The position numbers and the translations under genes were made by a program. A DNA stretch of 64,000 bases from UBA4742 sp963785815 (lineage in GTDB: Bacteria; Actinomycetota; Acidimicrobiia; Acidimicrobiales; Acidimicrobilacustridaceae). The stretch lies in contig CAWAWN010000002.1 of the NCBI GenBank assembly GCA_963785815.1, forward strand, positions 1,054,001 through 1,118,000. Direction: 5' to 3'. A model generated the notes under the pieces. That model did no database searches and was not told where the DNA came from. It saw only the letters and a list, made by a program, of their open reading frames with translations. Position 1 is the stretch's first letter. Each line of letters begins with the position of its first letter. Below are positions 9,004 to 18,167 of the stretch, in pieces.

Positions 9004-9166
9004 CATCTCGGGAGCAACGCTGGGAGCAGCGGCACCGAGCGAAGGGCTGAACGTTGCGGGCAGATCGTGGAAACCGGCAGGTCAGGCGGACTCTTCGTCC
9101 GGACAACCCGGACGGTCCCGGACTGGCCGGGACCGTCTGGGACGTTCTGGCGGAAGGTAAGGGATT
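9004..9166. repeat. imperfect direct repeat, copy B (overlaps tRNA-Ser 3' end)
   Basis: This is the partner of 6492-6646. The copy runs into the 3' end of the intact tRNA-Ser(CGA). With copy A it brackets a segment of about 2.5 kb, the geometry of an element inserted at a tRNA 3' end. No integrase is present between the copies. Confidence 0.8.
9111..9137 (-). terminator. stem-loop downstream of tRNA-Ser
   Basis: GACGGTCCCGG and CCGGGACCGTC form a perfect 11-bp stem with a 5-nt loop, starting 10 nt after the tRNA 3' end on the minus strand. There is no T-run. The same stem exists in repeat copy A at 6591-6617. Confidence 0.55.
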
Positions 9167-9237
9167 CGAACCCTTGGTGAGCCGTAACCCACAACGACTT
9201 TCGAGGCCGTCCCATTCGTCCGCTCTGGCAACCTTCC
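9148..9237 (-). tRNA. tRNA-Ser (anticodon CGA)
   Basis: On the minus strand a class II tRNA of 90 nt with encoded CCA is seen. The acceptor GGAAGGT pairs with ACCTTCC. The anticodon arm is ACGGC-CTCGAAA-GTCGT, giving anticodon CGA. A long variable arm is present and the T-arm is GGGTTCGAATCCC. It is the likely attachment site for the islet to its left. Confidence 0.95.
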
Positions 9238-9310
9238 GTCGACGACGTTAGTCGCCGGGCCCAGGGCCGGGCGAAGCGGGATTCGCCGCCGTTCGGAAGT
9301 CCCTGGACGG

Positions 9311-10855
9311 TCAGCTGGGGCAGGCGGCCAGGGCTGGCCGGTCGACGGCGATGGGTCCGGCGGCCGGGGTAACCGTCACCGTCACCGGGTGGATCCCCTT
9401 GACGTTCTGGAGCAGCAGCGTCCCGGCCCCCGGAGCCGACACCACGTGCGCCCCCGACACCGACACGAGGTAGCCGTTCGGGTACTGCTGGGCCAGGGGC
9501 AGGTAGATCACCGTGCGCCCGGTGACGCCGGCCGCGGTGGCGTAGCTGAGGGCGAGGTCTCCGGTGCGGGGATCGAACGAGTAGGACGTCGGGTTGCCGG
9601 CGATGGCTTGGGGGTAGGCCCGCGACAGCACCGCCTGCTTGGTGGGATCGAGGTGGCGCAGCTCGCCGCTGCGCCAGCTCAGCCCGTAGGTCCAACCGAT
9701 CATGTTGCGGTCGGCCAGCTCGAGGATGCACTCCAGCCCGCCGTAGTCGTCGTCGGTGGCCGCGGCCACCTCGGTCATCAGCGGCAGGCCCCCGTCCCGG
9801 GCGGACGCGGCCAGGGCGTCGGCCATCACCGTGGCGTTCTGGCCGGGACAGATGGCCGCCTCCATGGCCAGCGCCCCGGCCCGGTCGTGGGTGATCTGGT
9901 AGTACGCCCGCGCCGTGCACTGGTCGTGGAAGGAGACCCCGTTGGGCCCGGTGGTCGGGTCGGCCGTCACCCCGTTGGGCGTACCCCAGTTGGCGAAGAT
10001 CTGCGGCTCGTAGAAGACCAGCTGGCTGGGCGTGGCCGTGCGCACGGCCCGGGCCATGGACGCCTCGGCCGGGCTGAGCACCGTGGCATCCCAGTCCGGG
10101 CAGCCGGCCGCGGTGGCGCAGGTGGCCTCGTCCTCGCCGCTGAAGGGCTCGTTGATCAGGTCGTAGCCCAACAGCATCGGGTCGTGGGCGAAGCGGCGGG
10201 CCACCGCCGCCAGCTGCTGGTCATAGGCGTCGAGCACGCCTTGGTCGTCGGCCCAGAAGTTGGTGAAGGTCCGTTCGACCGCCGGCGTGAAGTAGTTGAG
10301 CGGGAAGCCGTTGTTGGTCACCAGGGTGATGCCGTCGTCCTGCACGGCCCAGCCCGGGAAGCCGTCACCGTAGAACACCGAGCTGTACATGTCCTGGTGC
10401 GAGTCGATGACGACGTGCACGTTGCGGATGGCCAGCTGGTGCTCGACCCGGGCGATGTCGTCGAGGTACCTGGTCGACAGCTGCCCGGCCGTCGGCTCCA
10501 GCCCTTCCCAGAAGTAGGCCAGGCGGAACACGTCGAAGCCCAGGGCGGCCACGTGACGGGCGTCGGTGCCGGTGAACCCGGCCGGGTCGGTGTTGCTGTC
10601 GGTCGGGTCCCACGTCGAGGTCTTCCACACGCCGAACAGGCCGTGGAGCACCACCACCCGGCCCTGCCCGTCACGGGCGAAGCGGCCGTCGGTGTGCAGC
10701 GACCCGGCCGTGTCGGCCGGGTCGAGCGAGGTCCGGTTCGGGGAGACCGTTGGCGCGGCCGCGGCCGAGGTGCTCACCAGCGTCACGGCCAACGCTGCGA
10801 CCAGGCCGAGCACGGCCAGCGTGCTGCCGCGGTGGGGTCGTGCGGGCACGGTCAC
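9311..10855 (-). CDS. secreted GH5 glycoside hydrolase (endoglycoceramidase-like)
   Basis: The 514-residue protein starts at a GTG that overlaps the stop of the alcohol dehydrogenase gene (GTGA). A signal peptide covers about residues 1-34 and ends in STSAAAAPT. The cellulase-like barrel contains VVIDSHQDM, the acid/base glutamate in DLINEPF and the likely nucleophile glutamate in MTEVAAATDDDYG. A C-terminal beta domain follows, as in endoglycoceramidase-related GH5 enzymes, which cleave glycans from glycolipids. The true substrate is unknown. Its coupling to tadA and a dehydrogenase is odd for a secreted enzyme. Confidence 0.8.
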   Translation of the reverse strand: MTVPARPHRGSTLAVLGLVAALAVTLVSTSAAAAPTVSPNRTSLDPADTAGSLHTDGRFARDGQGRVVVLHGLFGVWKTSTWDPTDSNTDPAGFTGTDARHVAALGFDVFRLAYFWEGLEPTAGQLSTRYLDDIARVEHQLAIRNVHVVIDSHQDMYSSVFYGDGFPGWAVQDDGITLVTNNGFPLNYFTPAVERTFTNFWADDQGVLDAYDQQLAAVARRFAHDPMLLGYDLINEPFSGEDEATCATAAGCPDWDATVLSPAEASMARAVRTATPSQLVFYEPQIFANWGTPNGVTADPTTGPNGVSFHDQCTARAYYQITHDRAGALAMEAAICPGQNATVMADALAASARDGGLPLMTEVAAATDDDYGGLECILELADRNMIGWTYGLSWRSGELRHLDPTKQAVLSRAYPQAIAGNPTSYSFDPRTGDLALSYATAAGVTGRTVIYLPLAQQYPNGYLVSVSGAHVVSAPGAGTLLLQNVKGIHPVTVTVTPAAGPIAVDRPALAACPS

Positions 10856-11952
10856 GGGCGGCGCGCTGACTCGTCGAAGACGATCACGTCGCGGGCGATC
10901 TGGCCGGTCTTCATGGCCGCGAAGGCGGCGTTGATCTCGGACAGGGGCAGGCGGTTCGAGACGAGGTCGTCGAGGTTGAGCTTGCCGGCCAGGTACATCT
11001 CGACGTAGCGGGGCATGTCGAGGCGGAACCGGTTCGAGCCCATGCGCGAGCCCTGGATGCGCTTCTCCGAGAGCAGGTCGAAGCCGGGGATCTCGACCAC
11101 CTGGCCCAACGGGATCATGCCGATCACCGTGGCGGTGCCGCCCCGGGCCAGCATGGCGAAGGCCTGCTGGGCGCACGAGGCCAGGCCGATGGCCTCGAAG
11201 GCGTGGTCGACGCCGCCACCGGTGAGCTCCAGCGCGGTGCCCACCGGATCGCCATCGGACGCGTCGATGGTGTCGGTGGCGCCCATCGAGCGGGCCAGGT
11301 CCAGCTTGGTGGCCACCGTGTCGACGGCGATGATGCGCTCGGCCCCGGCGATGGCTGCACCCTGGATGGCGGACAGCCCCACCCCGCCGCACCCGATGAC
11401 GGCCACGGTCTGGCCGGGCCGGACACCGGCGGTGTTGAACACGGCGCCCAGCCCCGTGGTCACCCCGCAGCCGATCAGGGCGGCTCGGTCGAGGGGCATG
11501 TCGTCGCGGATCTTCACCACCGCGCCCTCGTGCACCAGCATCTGCTCGGCGAACGACGACAGCTCCAGGAACTGGAAGACGGGTTGGCCGTCGCGGCGCA
11601 GGCGGGCGGGCTGGTCGGGCCGACGTCGGATGGCGGTCTGGGTGCACAGGTGGGGACGCCCGGAGACGCAGAAGTCGCACTGGCCGCAGAAGGCCGACAG
11701 GCAGGTGATCACGTGGTCGCCGGGCGCCACGTGGGTCACGTCGGTGCCGACGGCCTCGACCACGCCGGCCGACTCGTGGCCCAGCACGGTCGGGAGGGGA
11801 TACGGGAAGGTGCCGTCCATGAAGTGCAGGTCGCTGTGGCAGCACCCGGCGGCCACGGTGCGGATCAGCACCTCCCGGGCTTCGGGCCGGTCGAGCTCGA
11901 CCTCACCGATGACGAGGTCGCCGGGCGCGGACTCCAGCAGGGCAGCCTTCAT
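10852..11952 (-). CDS. zinc-dependent alcohol dehydrogenase
   Basis: This 366-residue medium-chain dehydrogenase keeps both zinc sites. The catalytic zinc ligands fall in AAGCCHSD and GHE (about 37-60), and the structural zinc cysteines are 89, 92, 95 and 103. The NAD-binding loop is GCGGVGLSAIQG. Sequence features resemble the group that includes aryl/NDMA-dependent alcohol dehydrogenases. The ATG at 11952 overlaps the tadA stop by 4 bp (ATGA), and the gene's own stop overlaps the GH5 start, so the three are likely co-transcribed and translationally coupled. Confidence 0.88.
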   Translation of the reverse strand: MKAALLESAPGDLVIGEVELDRPEAREVLIRTVAAGCCHSDLHFMDGTFPYPLPTVLGHESAGVVEAVGTDVTHVAPGDHVITCLSAFCGQCDFCVSGRPHLCTQTAIRRRPDQPARLRRDGQPVFQFLELSSFAEQMLVHEGAVVKIRDDMPLDRAALIGCGVTTGLGAVFNTAGVRPGQTVAVIGCGGVGLSAIQGAAIAGAERIIAVDTVATKLDLARSMGATDTIDASDGDPVGTALELTGGGVDHAFEAIGLASCAQQAFAMLARGGTATVIGMIPLGQVVEIPGFDLLSEKRIQGSRMGSNRFRLDMPRYVEMYLAGKLNLDDLVSNRLPLSEINAAFAAMKTGQIARDVIVFDESARRP

Positions 11953-12446
11953 GGTCCATCCCCTCCTGCGTGGGTCGATGGGGGCGTTCCAGGATCGGAG
12001 CTCCGACGGTCGGTGAAGAAGTCGGTGAGCAGGGCCGCGCCCTGCTCGGCGGCCACGTCGGGGCGCACCTCGAGCTCGTGGTTCAGGCGGGGGTCCGAGC
12101 CCAGGTGGTACAGGGATCCCAGCGCCCCGGCCTTGAGGTCCCGGGCCCCGAAGACCACCCGGGCCACCCGGGCGTTCACCGCCGCCCCCGCGCACATGGG
12201 GCACGGTTCGAGCGTCACCACCAGCGTGGCGTCGTCCAGGCGCCACGAGCCACGGGCCGTGGCCGCGTCGCGCAGGGCCAGCACCTCGGCGTGGGCCGTC
12301 GGGTCCTCGGTCAGCTCCCGCTCGTTGTGGCGCCGGGCCACCACCGCGCCGTCGACCAGCACCACCGCCCCGATCGGGACGTCGCCGTGGTCGAGGGCGG
12401 CCCGTGCCTCCTCCAGGGCGATGGCCATGGCCTCGTCGTCGTCCAT
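11949..12446 (-). CDS. tadA: tRNA-specific adenosine deaminase
   Basis: A cytidine/deoxycytidylate-deaminase-fold enzyme of 165 residues that converts A34 to inosine in tRNA-Arg. Zinc and catalytic residues are seen in HAE (52-54) and PCPMC (81-85). The final 20 or so residues are a hydrophilic tail. It is the first gene of a coupled minus-strand trio with an alcohol dehydrogenase and a GH5 glycosidase. Confidence 0.9.
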   Translation of the reverse strand: MDDDEAMAIALEEARAALDHGDVPIGAVVLVDGAVVARRHNERELTEDPTAHAEVLALRDAATARGSWRLDDATLVVTLEPCPMCAGAAVNARVARVVFGARDLKAGALGSLYHLGSDPRLNHELEVRPDVAAEQGAALLTDFFTDRRSSDPGTPPSTHAGGDGP

Positions 12447-12488
12447 GGATGCGACCCTATGCCCCGCGCCGGTCGCGGTCGGCGTCGA

Positions 12489-14690
12489 TCAGACGCCGGC
12501 GGGCTCGCCCACCGGCTCGTCGGGATCCGGGTCGAGCGGCGGCTCGTCGAGCGCCAGGGTCTCACCCTCCACGTCGAGGTGGGGCAGGATCCGGTCGAGC
12601 CAGCCCGGCAGCCACCAGTTGGCGTCGCCCAGCAGCTCCATGGTCGACGGCACGATCACCATGCGGATGAGGGTGGCGTCGATGAAGATGGCGCTGGCGA
12701 AGCCGATCCCGAACAGCTTGATGATGATGTTGTCGCCGAGCACGAAGGACAGGAAGAACGTGCACATGATGGCGGCTGCGGCGGTGATGACCCGGGCCGT
12801 TGCCGACAGGCCGTCGGCCACGGCCTGTCCGTTGTCGCCGGTCTTGAGGTACTCCTCGCGGATCCGCGACAGCAGGAAGACCTCGTAGTCCATCGACAGG
12901 CCGAAGAGGATGGCGAACATCATCATGGGCAGGAAGGCCTGGATCGGCCCCTCCTTGCCCACCCCCACCAGCTGCTTGCCCCAGCCGTACTGGAAGATCA
13001 TCACGATCACGCCGTAGGCCGCGCCGATGGACAGCAGGTTCATGATGGCCGCCTTGAGCGGCACCAGGACCGACCGGAACACGGCCATCAACAGCAGGAA
13101 GCTGAGCCCGATGACCACGCCGATGAACAGCGGGAGCCGCTGGCTCAACACGTTGGCGAAGTCGTCGGTCACCGCCGCGAACCCGCCCACGTAGACCTTG
13201 AGCCCGGTGCCGTTGGTGGCCTGCGGGATGACGTGGCCGCGCAGCTCGTGCAACAGGTGCGAGGTGGCCTCGTCCTGCGGGGCGGTGGTGGGGTAGATGC
13301 GCATCACCGCGGTGGTGCCGGCGGGGTTCACGACGGCCGGCGAGGTCGAGGCCACGCCCGGGGTGGTGGCGATGTCCTGCTGGAGCTTGGCCAGCTCGGC
13401 GCTGTGGTCACCACCCGGCGGCACCTGGATGGCCAGCAGGAAGGGTCCGTTGAACCCGGGGCCGAATCCGTCGGCCAGCGTGTCGTAGGCCTGGCGGGTC
13501 TGGGTGCCGGCCGAGTCGTTGCCGGCGTCGACGAACCCGAGCCGCAACGACAGGACGGGCAGGGCCAGCGCCAGCACCACGGCCAGGCCGGCCAACGTCA
13601 ACCACCAGGGGTGGCGCTGCACGAACCGGCTCCAACGGTGCCACATGGTCTCGTGGTCGGGGGCGGCCTCCTGGTGGACCCAGGGCAGGCTCAGCCGGTC
13701 GATGTTGGTGCCCACGAAGCCCAGTACGGCGGGCAGCAGGGTGACGGCGGCGAGCACCGTGCAGGCCACCACCGCGGCCGAGCCGATGCCCAGCCCGCTG
13801 ATGAACGACAGGCGCATGGCCAGCATGCCGACCAGGGCGATGATCACGGTGAGCCCGGCGAACAGCACGGCCCGCCCGGAGGTGTCGATGGCGGTGACCA
13901 CGGCCTCTTCGGGGTCGAGGCCGGCCTGGAGGGCCTGGCGGTAGCGGGTCACCACGAACAGGGCGTAGTCGATGCCCACCCCGATGCCGATCATCGTGGC
14001 CAGGATGGTGGTGAAGGACTGCAGCGGGAAGACGTGGGTCAGCAGCTCGACGATGGGCAGCCCGACGGCCAGGCCGCTGAGGGCCACCACGATGGGCAGG
14101 GCCATGGCCAGCACCGATCCGAACGCGATGAGCAGGATGATGATGGCGGCCACGATGCCGATCAGCTCGCTCGAGGGCAGGGGCTGGCGCTCGGCCTGCT
14201 GGATGAGCTGGCCCCCCAGGTAGACCTGCAGCCCGCCGTTGGAGTGCTGCTCGGCCACCGCGATCATCTGCTTGCCCACCGACGTGTTGATGTCGTTGGA
14301 CTGCTCGTCGAGCTGGAGGTTGGACAGGGCCACCTGGCCGGACTTCGAGATGCTGCCCGGCTGGGTGTAGGGGTCGCTCACGCTGGTCACGTGGTCGACC
14401 TTGGCCAGATCGGCCAGCAGCGACTCGACCTGGGCCTTGACCTGGGGATCGGCCATGGACGGCGAGCCCTGCATGACCACCTGCACGCTGTCGCCCGACT
14501 GGGCCTTGAAGTTGGCCTGCAGCAGGTTCTGCGCCTTGGTGGACTCGGTGTTGGGGGCGCTGAAGCTGGTGGTGAAGTTGGTGCCGGCCGCGCTGACCAT
14601 CAGCTGGAGGACGACGAACACGACGACCCAGGCGGCCACCACCCACCGGCGGTGGACGTAGCAGAAGCGGGCGTGGGCACGGAGCGACAT
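12489..14690 (-). CDS. MMPL-family RND transporter
   Basis: The 733-residue protein shows the duplicated MMPL layout: one N-terminal helix, a large extracytoplasmic loop, five to six helices, then the same again. Motifs include IGIGVGIDYALFVVTRYR in the first half and FGLSMDYEVFLLSRIREEY in the second, both carrying the Asp-Tyr pair of the proton relay region. Such proteins export lipids, siderophores or drugs across the cell envelope in actinobacteria. I took the ATG at 14690 (MSLRAHARFCYVHRRW); the frame is open further upstream but without a convincing protein. The membrane protein at 14729 and the MarR gene at 15358 lie just upstream on the same strand. Confidence 0.9.
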   Translation of the reverse strand: MSLRAHARFCYVHRRWVVAAWVVVFVVLQLMVSAAGTNFTTSFSAPNTESTKAQNLLQANFKAQSGDSVQVVMQGSPSMADPQVKAQVESLLADLAKVDHVTSVSDPYTQPGSISKSGQVALSNLQLDEQSNDINTSVGKQMIAVAEQHSNGGLQVYLGGQLIQQAERQPLPSSELIGIVAAIIILLIAFGSVLAMALPIVVALSGLAVGLPIVELLTHVFPLQSFTTILATMIGIGVGIDYALFVVTRYRQALQAGLDPEEAVVTAIDTSGRAVLFAGLTVIIALVGMLAMRLSFISGLGIGSAAVVACTVLAAVTLLPAVLGFVGTNIDRLSLPWVHQEAAPDHETMWHRWSRFVQRHPWWLTLAGLAVVLALALPVLSLRLGFVDAGNDSAGTQTRQAYDTLADGFGPGFNGPFLLAIQVPPGGDHSAELAKLQQDIATTPGVASTSPAVVNPAGTTAVMRIYPTTAPQDEATSHLLHELRGHVIPQATNGTGLKVYVGGFAAVTDDFANVLSQRLPLFIGVVIGLSFLLLMAVFRSVLVPLKAAIMNLLSIGAAYGVIVMIFQYGWGKQLVGVGKEGPIQAFLPMMMFAILFGLSMDYEVFLLSRIREEYLKTGDNGQAVADGLSATARVITAAAAIMCTFFLSFVLGDNIIIKLFGIGFASAIFIDATLIRMVIVPSTMELLGDANWWLPGWLDRILPHLDVEGETLALDEPPLDPDPDEPVGEPAGV

Positions 14691-14728
14691 GCGGGTTCTC
14701 TCCAGAGGGGCGGAGCCGGGGGGACGAC

Positions 14729-15361
14729 TCAGTCGACGGGCGGGACGGTCTGGGTTCGGGGGTCGATCGGTTCGGTCTGGGCGCACGGATCGGCGAAGCG
14801 GCTCTGCTGCAGGCTGGCTGGGTTGGCGGCAGGCTCGGCCGGGCCCAGGATCGGCATGCGCCAGACCGACCACCACGAGTCGTCGTGGTCGGCGCTCACG
14901 CGGGTGGCGGCCAGCCGCAACAACCGCCACGAGGCGCGGAACAACAGGATGGCCAGCGGGATCTCCACGAAGGCCGAGGCCACCGACGTCAGCCGGTCGT
15001 GGGGATCGGCGGTGGTGATGTCGAACCAGGCGTCGCCGCACAGGAGCACGCCGGTGGTGAAGGCGGTGAGCAGCACCAGCTGGCGGCGGTGCCACCCCAG
15101 CCAGGCCGTCGCCGCCAGGAAGGCCAGCAGCACCACGTCGAACCCGACCCAGGCCAGCCGCCAGTGGGTGGCTTCGTAGTGCCGGGGCAACGACGTCGCC
15201 AGGTTGACGATCCACGGGATCATGGCGATGGCCGACACGGTCACGATGACCAGCAGGTTGCGGCGATGGTGGTGGCGGGGGTGGTGAGCCGCTCCGGAAG
15301 CGCGGTGCTCGGGACCGTCGGGCTCGTCGCCGGAGCGCAGGTCGATGGCTCCGGGCCTCAT
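14729..15361 (-). CDS. four-helix membrane protein of unknown function
   Basis: The 210-residue protein has a short charged N-terminus with a His-rich stretch, then about four membrane helices (around 44-66, 78-100, 105-122 and 132-152) and a Pro-rich hydrophilic tail. I do not recognise the family. Its ATG at 15361 overlaps the MarR stop (ATGA), and it ends 38 bp before the MMPL start. It probably belongs to a MarR-controlled transport operon. Confidence 0.65.
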   Translation of the reverse strand: MRPGAIDLRSGDEPDGPEHRASGAAHHPRHHHRRNLLVIVTVSAIAMIPWIVNLATSLPRHYEATHWRLAWVGFDVVLLAFLAATAWLGWHRRQLVLLTAFTTGVLLCGDAWFDITTADPHDRLTSVASAFVEIPLAILLFRASWRLLRLAATRVSADHDDSWWSVWRMPILGPAEPAANPASLQQSRFADPCAQTEPIDPRTQTVPPVD

Positions 15362-15882
15362 GGCGCGCACCCCCGGGGGCCGTCGGCCAGATGGCGGGTG
15401 GACAGGATGGGCGCGATGGCGTTCGCCAGTCGTCGGCGCTCGGCAGGATCGAGCTGGTCGACGAACTCGCGGAAGTCGGCTCGGCGACCCGCCGCCATCT
15501 CCTCGACCATGGCCCGTCCGGCCGAGGTCAACGCCACCCGCTTGATGCGGCGGTCGACGGCATCGGGGTGGCGTTCGACCAGGCCGGTGCGCACGAGCGT
15601 GTCGATGGCCCGTCCGGCGGCAGCCCCTGACAGGGCGATCTGCTCGGCGATCTCGACCTGAGCCGGGTCGCGCTCGCTGCCGAAGAGCAGGTGGAGGATG
15701 CGCACCTGCGAGATCGACAGGTCGTGCTCGGCCATGGTGGTGAACGCGTGCCCCCGGCCCGGCCGCATGAGCAGTTGGGTGAAGGCGGCCAGGTCGTCGG
15801 TCAGGGCGTCGGCCTGCGTGTCCGCCTGCGTCTCGGCGGTCTCGGTGATCGTCGCGATGACGCAACGGTATCGACCACGCAA
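15358..15882 (-). CDS. MarR-family transcriptional regulator
   Basis: The 174-residue winged-helix protein has its recognition region in EIAEQIALSGAAAGRAIDTL and the wing with DRRIKRVALTSAGR, typical of MarR proteins that sense small phenolic or lipophilic ligands. It is followed without gap by a membrane protein and an MMPL exporter, and is divergent from the amidohydrolase at 15957. It likely represses the exporter operon. Confidence 0.88.
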   Translation of the reverse strand: MRGRYRCVIATITETAETQADTQADALTDDLAAFTQLLMRPGRGHAFTTMAEHDLSISQVRILHLLFGSERDPAQVEIAEQIALSGAAAGRAIDTLVRTGLVERHPDAVDRRIKRVALTSAGRAMVEEMAAGRRADFREFVDQLDPAERRRLANAIAPILSTRHLADGPRGCAP

Positions 15883-15956
15883 GCATCTGCCACCCGGCCG
15901 ACGACGACTCCGGCGGCACTAACCTGAGCGCAGCTCGAGCCCGGGGAGCGCGAACC

Positions 15957-17165
15957 ATGCCCTATCACGACGGTCGCATCATCCACGACGCCGACGCGCA
16001 CCTGATGGAGACGCCCAACTGGCTGCGCGACCACGCCGACCCGGCGGTGCGCGACCGCATCGCTCCGCTGCACTACCCGGGGGGCAACGAGCTGCGCCAG
16101 ACCGGCGAGGTGGGCGAGCAGCAGCGGGACCTCGACGCCACCTTCGACAAGCTGCGCCAGCGCCACGCCTCGGCGGACTACCGAGCCGACGAGGAGGACG
16201 AGATCATGGCCCGCAAGAACTTCGCGGCCACCGGCTCGTTCGTGGCCGAGGACCGGCCCCGGGCCCTGGACCTGCTCGGGTTCTCCAGCCAGCTCGTGTT
16301 CAACACGTTCCACAACCGGCGCCTGCGCGACTGGGAGCACGGCGGCGACGCCGAACTGGCCGTGGGCGCAGCCCGGGCCCACAACCGGGGCATGGTCGAG
16401 TTCTGCTCGGTCGACCCCCGGCTGCTGGCCACCTGCTACGTCCCGCTGTTCGACCTGGAGGTGGCCGCGGCCATGGCCGACGAAGCCATCGCCATGGGCG
16501 CCGCCGCCCTGCTGGTGGCGTCGGGCTGCCCGCCGGACCACTCGCCCAGCCACGTCGGCCTCGACCCCGTGTGGGCCCGGGCCCAGGAGGCCGGCATCCC
16601 CGTCGTGTTCCACGTCGGCGGCACCGGTGACCTGATCGACCCGGCCTACTTCCGCAACGGCCTGCCCGTGCCGCCGGACTTCCACGGCGGCGAGGAGAAC
16701 TTCCGCTCGGTCGACTACATGGGCATCCCCGGGCCGCCGGCCCAGACGTTGGCCACCATGATCTTCGACGGCGTGCTCGAGCGGTTCCCGTCCCTGCGGT
16801 TCGGGGTGATCGAGCAGGGCGCCATCTGGGTGCCGTCCTGGACGCGCCAGATGGAGGCCGCGTTCGAGGCCTTCGCCCGCCACGAGGAGCGCCTGCGGGC
16901 GCTGTCGCTGCGTCCCACCGACTACGTCCGCCGTCAGATCCGCTTCACCCCCTATCCGACCGAGGACGTGGGGTGGATCATCGAGCAGTCCGGGCCCGAG
17001 GTCTGCCTGTTCTCCTCGGACTACCCCCACGTGGAGGGTGGCCGGCGCCCGCTCGAGCGCTTCGAGGCCTCGCTGGTCGGCACCGACCCCGACGCCTGCG
17101 AGCGCTTCTACACCGCCAACTTCCTCGACCTCATGGGCACCGCGGCGCAGGCCCTGGCCGCCTGA
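15957..17165 (+). CDS. amidohydrolase 2-family protein (metal-dependent hydrolase)
   Basis: A TIM-barrel amidohydrolase of 402 residues. Metal-site features are HDADAHLMETP near the N-terminus, VVFHVGG in the middle, and SSDYPHVEGG near the C-terminus, where the conserved Asp lies. Members of this family in actinobacteria often act as decarboxylases or hydrolases in aromatic and polycyclic compound breakdown. It is coupled to the next gene by a TGATG overlap and divergent from the MarR gene. Similar enzymes occur at 24415 and 25256. Confidence 0.8.
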   Translation: MPYHDGRIIHDADAHLMETPNWLRDHADPAVRDRIAPLHYPGGNELRQTGEVGEQQRDLDATFDKLRQRHASADYRADEEDEIMARKNFAATGSFVAEDRPRALDLLGFSSQLVFNTFHNRRLRDWEHGGDAELAVGAARAHNRGMVEFCSVDPRLLATCYVPLFDLEVAAAMADEAIAMGAAALLVASGCPPDHSPSHVGLDPVWARAQEAGIPVVFHVGGTGDLIDPAYFRNGLPVPPDFHGGEENFRSVDYMGIPGPPAQTLATMIFDGVLERFPSLRFGVIEQGAIWVPSWTRQMEAAFEAFARHEERLRALSLRPTDYVRRQIRFTPYPTEDVGWIIEQSGPEVCLFSSDYPHVEGGRRPLERFEASLVGTDPDACERFYTANFLDLMGTAAQALAA

Positions 17166-18127
17166 TGACCACCCCGGGTTCGACCGCGTGGTCACAGGCG
17201 CGTCCCGCCGAGCTCGCACCCGAAGCCCTGGCCGCCTACGCCACGCTGGGCGGGGTCGCCGACCGGACTCGCCTGCCCGCCACCGGGGCTTACGACGCCG
17301 ACCCGAACCTGGTGGTGGCGATGCGCCGACGGGTGCGGGTCACGCTCGGCCTCGGGGCCGAGGACCCGCCGCTCCACGAGCCCGAGCTGACCGAGCGAGC
17401 GTCCGCCGACCGGGATCTGGCCGGTCGGTTCGCCGAGCAGTTCGTGATCGACGTGGCCGCTATCACCAAGGCCGAGCGCGGCGCGCTCGTCGAGCGGTTC
17501 GCGGCGTCGACGTTCCCCCTGATCCAGCTGATGTGGCTGGCCGACTTCGGGGCTCGGGCCGACACGGCGCTGGAACAGGTCTTCGGGTCCCATGCCCTCG
17601 ACGGGGCCGAGACCCCGACGTGCGGCCACGGCGGCGAGGGCGGTGACGGCGGCGACGGCCTCTGGTCCGCCATCGACGACTTCCTGGTGGCGGTGGCTCG
17701 GCTGGATCGCCTCGATCCGGTGACCAGCGAGCTGGTGCGCCTGCGCGGCGCCCGGGCCCACCACTGCCGGGTGTGCCAATCGCGCCGGTTGGCTCCCGCC
17801 GTGCGGGCCGGGGCCGACGAGTCGACCTTCGACCAGATCGACCACTACGAGCGCAGCGACCTCGCCGAGCACCACAAGGTGGCGCTGCGGCTCACCGACG
17901 CCATGTTGTGGACGCCGGCGTCCTGGCCGCCGACGCTGGCCGACCAGATCCGTAGGTCCTTCGACCCGGCCGACGCCCTCGAGTTGGTGCTGGACGTGAC
18001 CCGCAACTCGGCCAACAAGATCGCGGTGGCTCTGGGCGCGGACGCGACGCAGGTGGCCGACGGCGAGATCGAGTACTTCGACGTGCAACCCGACGGGCAG
18101 CTGGTCTACGACCTCCAGCTCGACTGA
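17165..18127 (+). CDS. carboxymuconolactone decarboxylase / AhpD-like protein
   Basis: The 320-residue protein has a C-terminal AhpD-like helical domain with LVRLRGARAHHCRVCQSRR, giving a Cys201-X2-Cys204 pair. AhpD enzymes use such a pair as a thiol redox centre, but the usual histidine after the second cysteine is replaced here. The N-terminal 150 residues resemble the same fold without cysteines, suggesting a duplicated domain, followed by a Gly-rich linker (about 153-165). The start overlaps the amidohydrolase stop (TGATG). Function is unproved. Confidence 0.7.
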   Translation: MTTPGSTAWSQARPAELAPEALAAYATLGGVADRTRLPATGAYDADPNLVVAMRRRVRVTLGLGAEDPPLHEPELTERASADRDLAGRFAEQFVIDVAAITKAERGALVERFAASTFPLIQLMWLADFGARADTALEQVFGSHALDGAETPTCGHGGEGGDGGDGLWSAIDDFLVAVARLDRLDPVTSELVRLRGARAHHCRVCQSRRLAPAVRAGADESTFDQIDHYERSDLAEHHKVALRLTDAMLWTPASWPPTLADQIRRSFDPADALELVLDVTRNSANKIAVALGADATQVADGEIEYFDVQPDGQLVYDLQLD

Positions 18128-18167
18128 GCCGGCACGCCCCCTCGCCGGCGCGGACCGCCGTCGGTGC

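Noticed and set aside
11970..15179. Very long open frame on the plus strand (1069 codons)
   Set aside because: Low-complexity His/Asp/Gln/Gly composition, antisense to tadA, the MMPL gene and the membrane protein; typical high-GC shadow.
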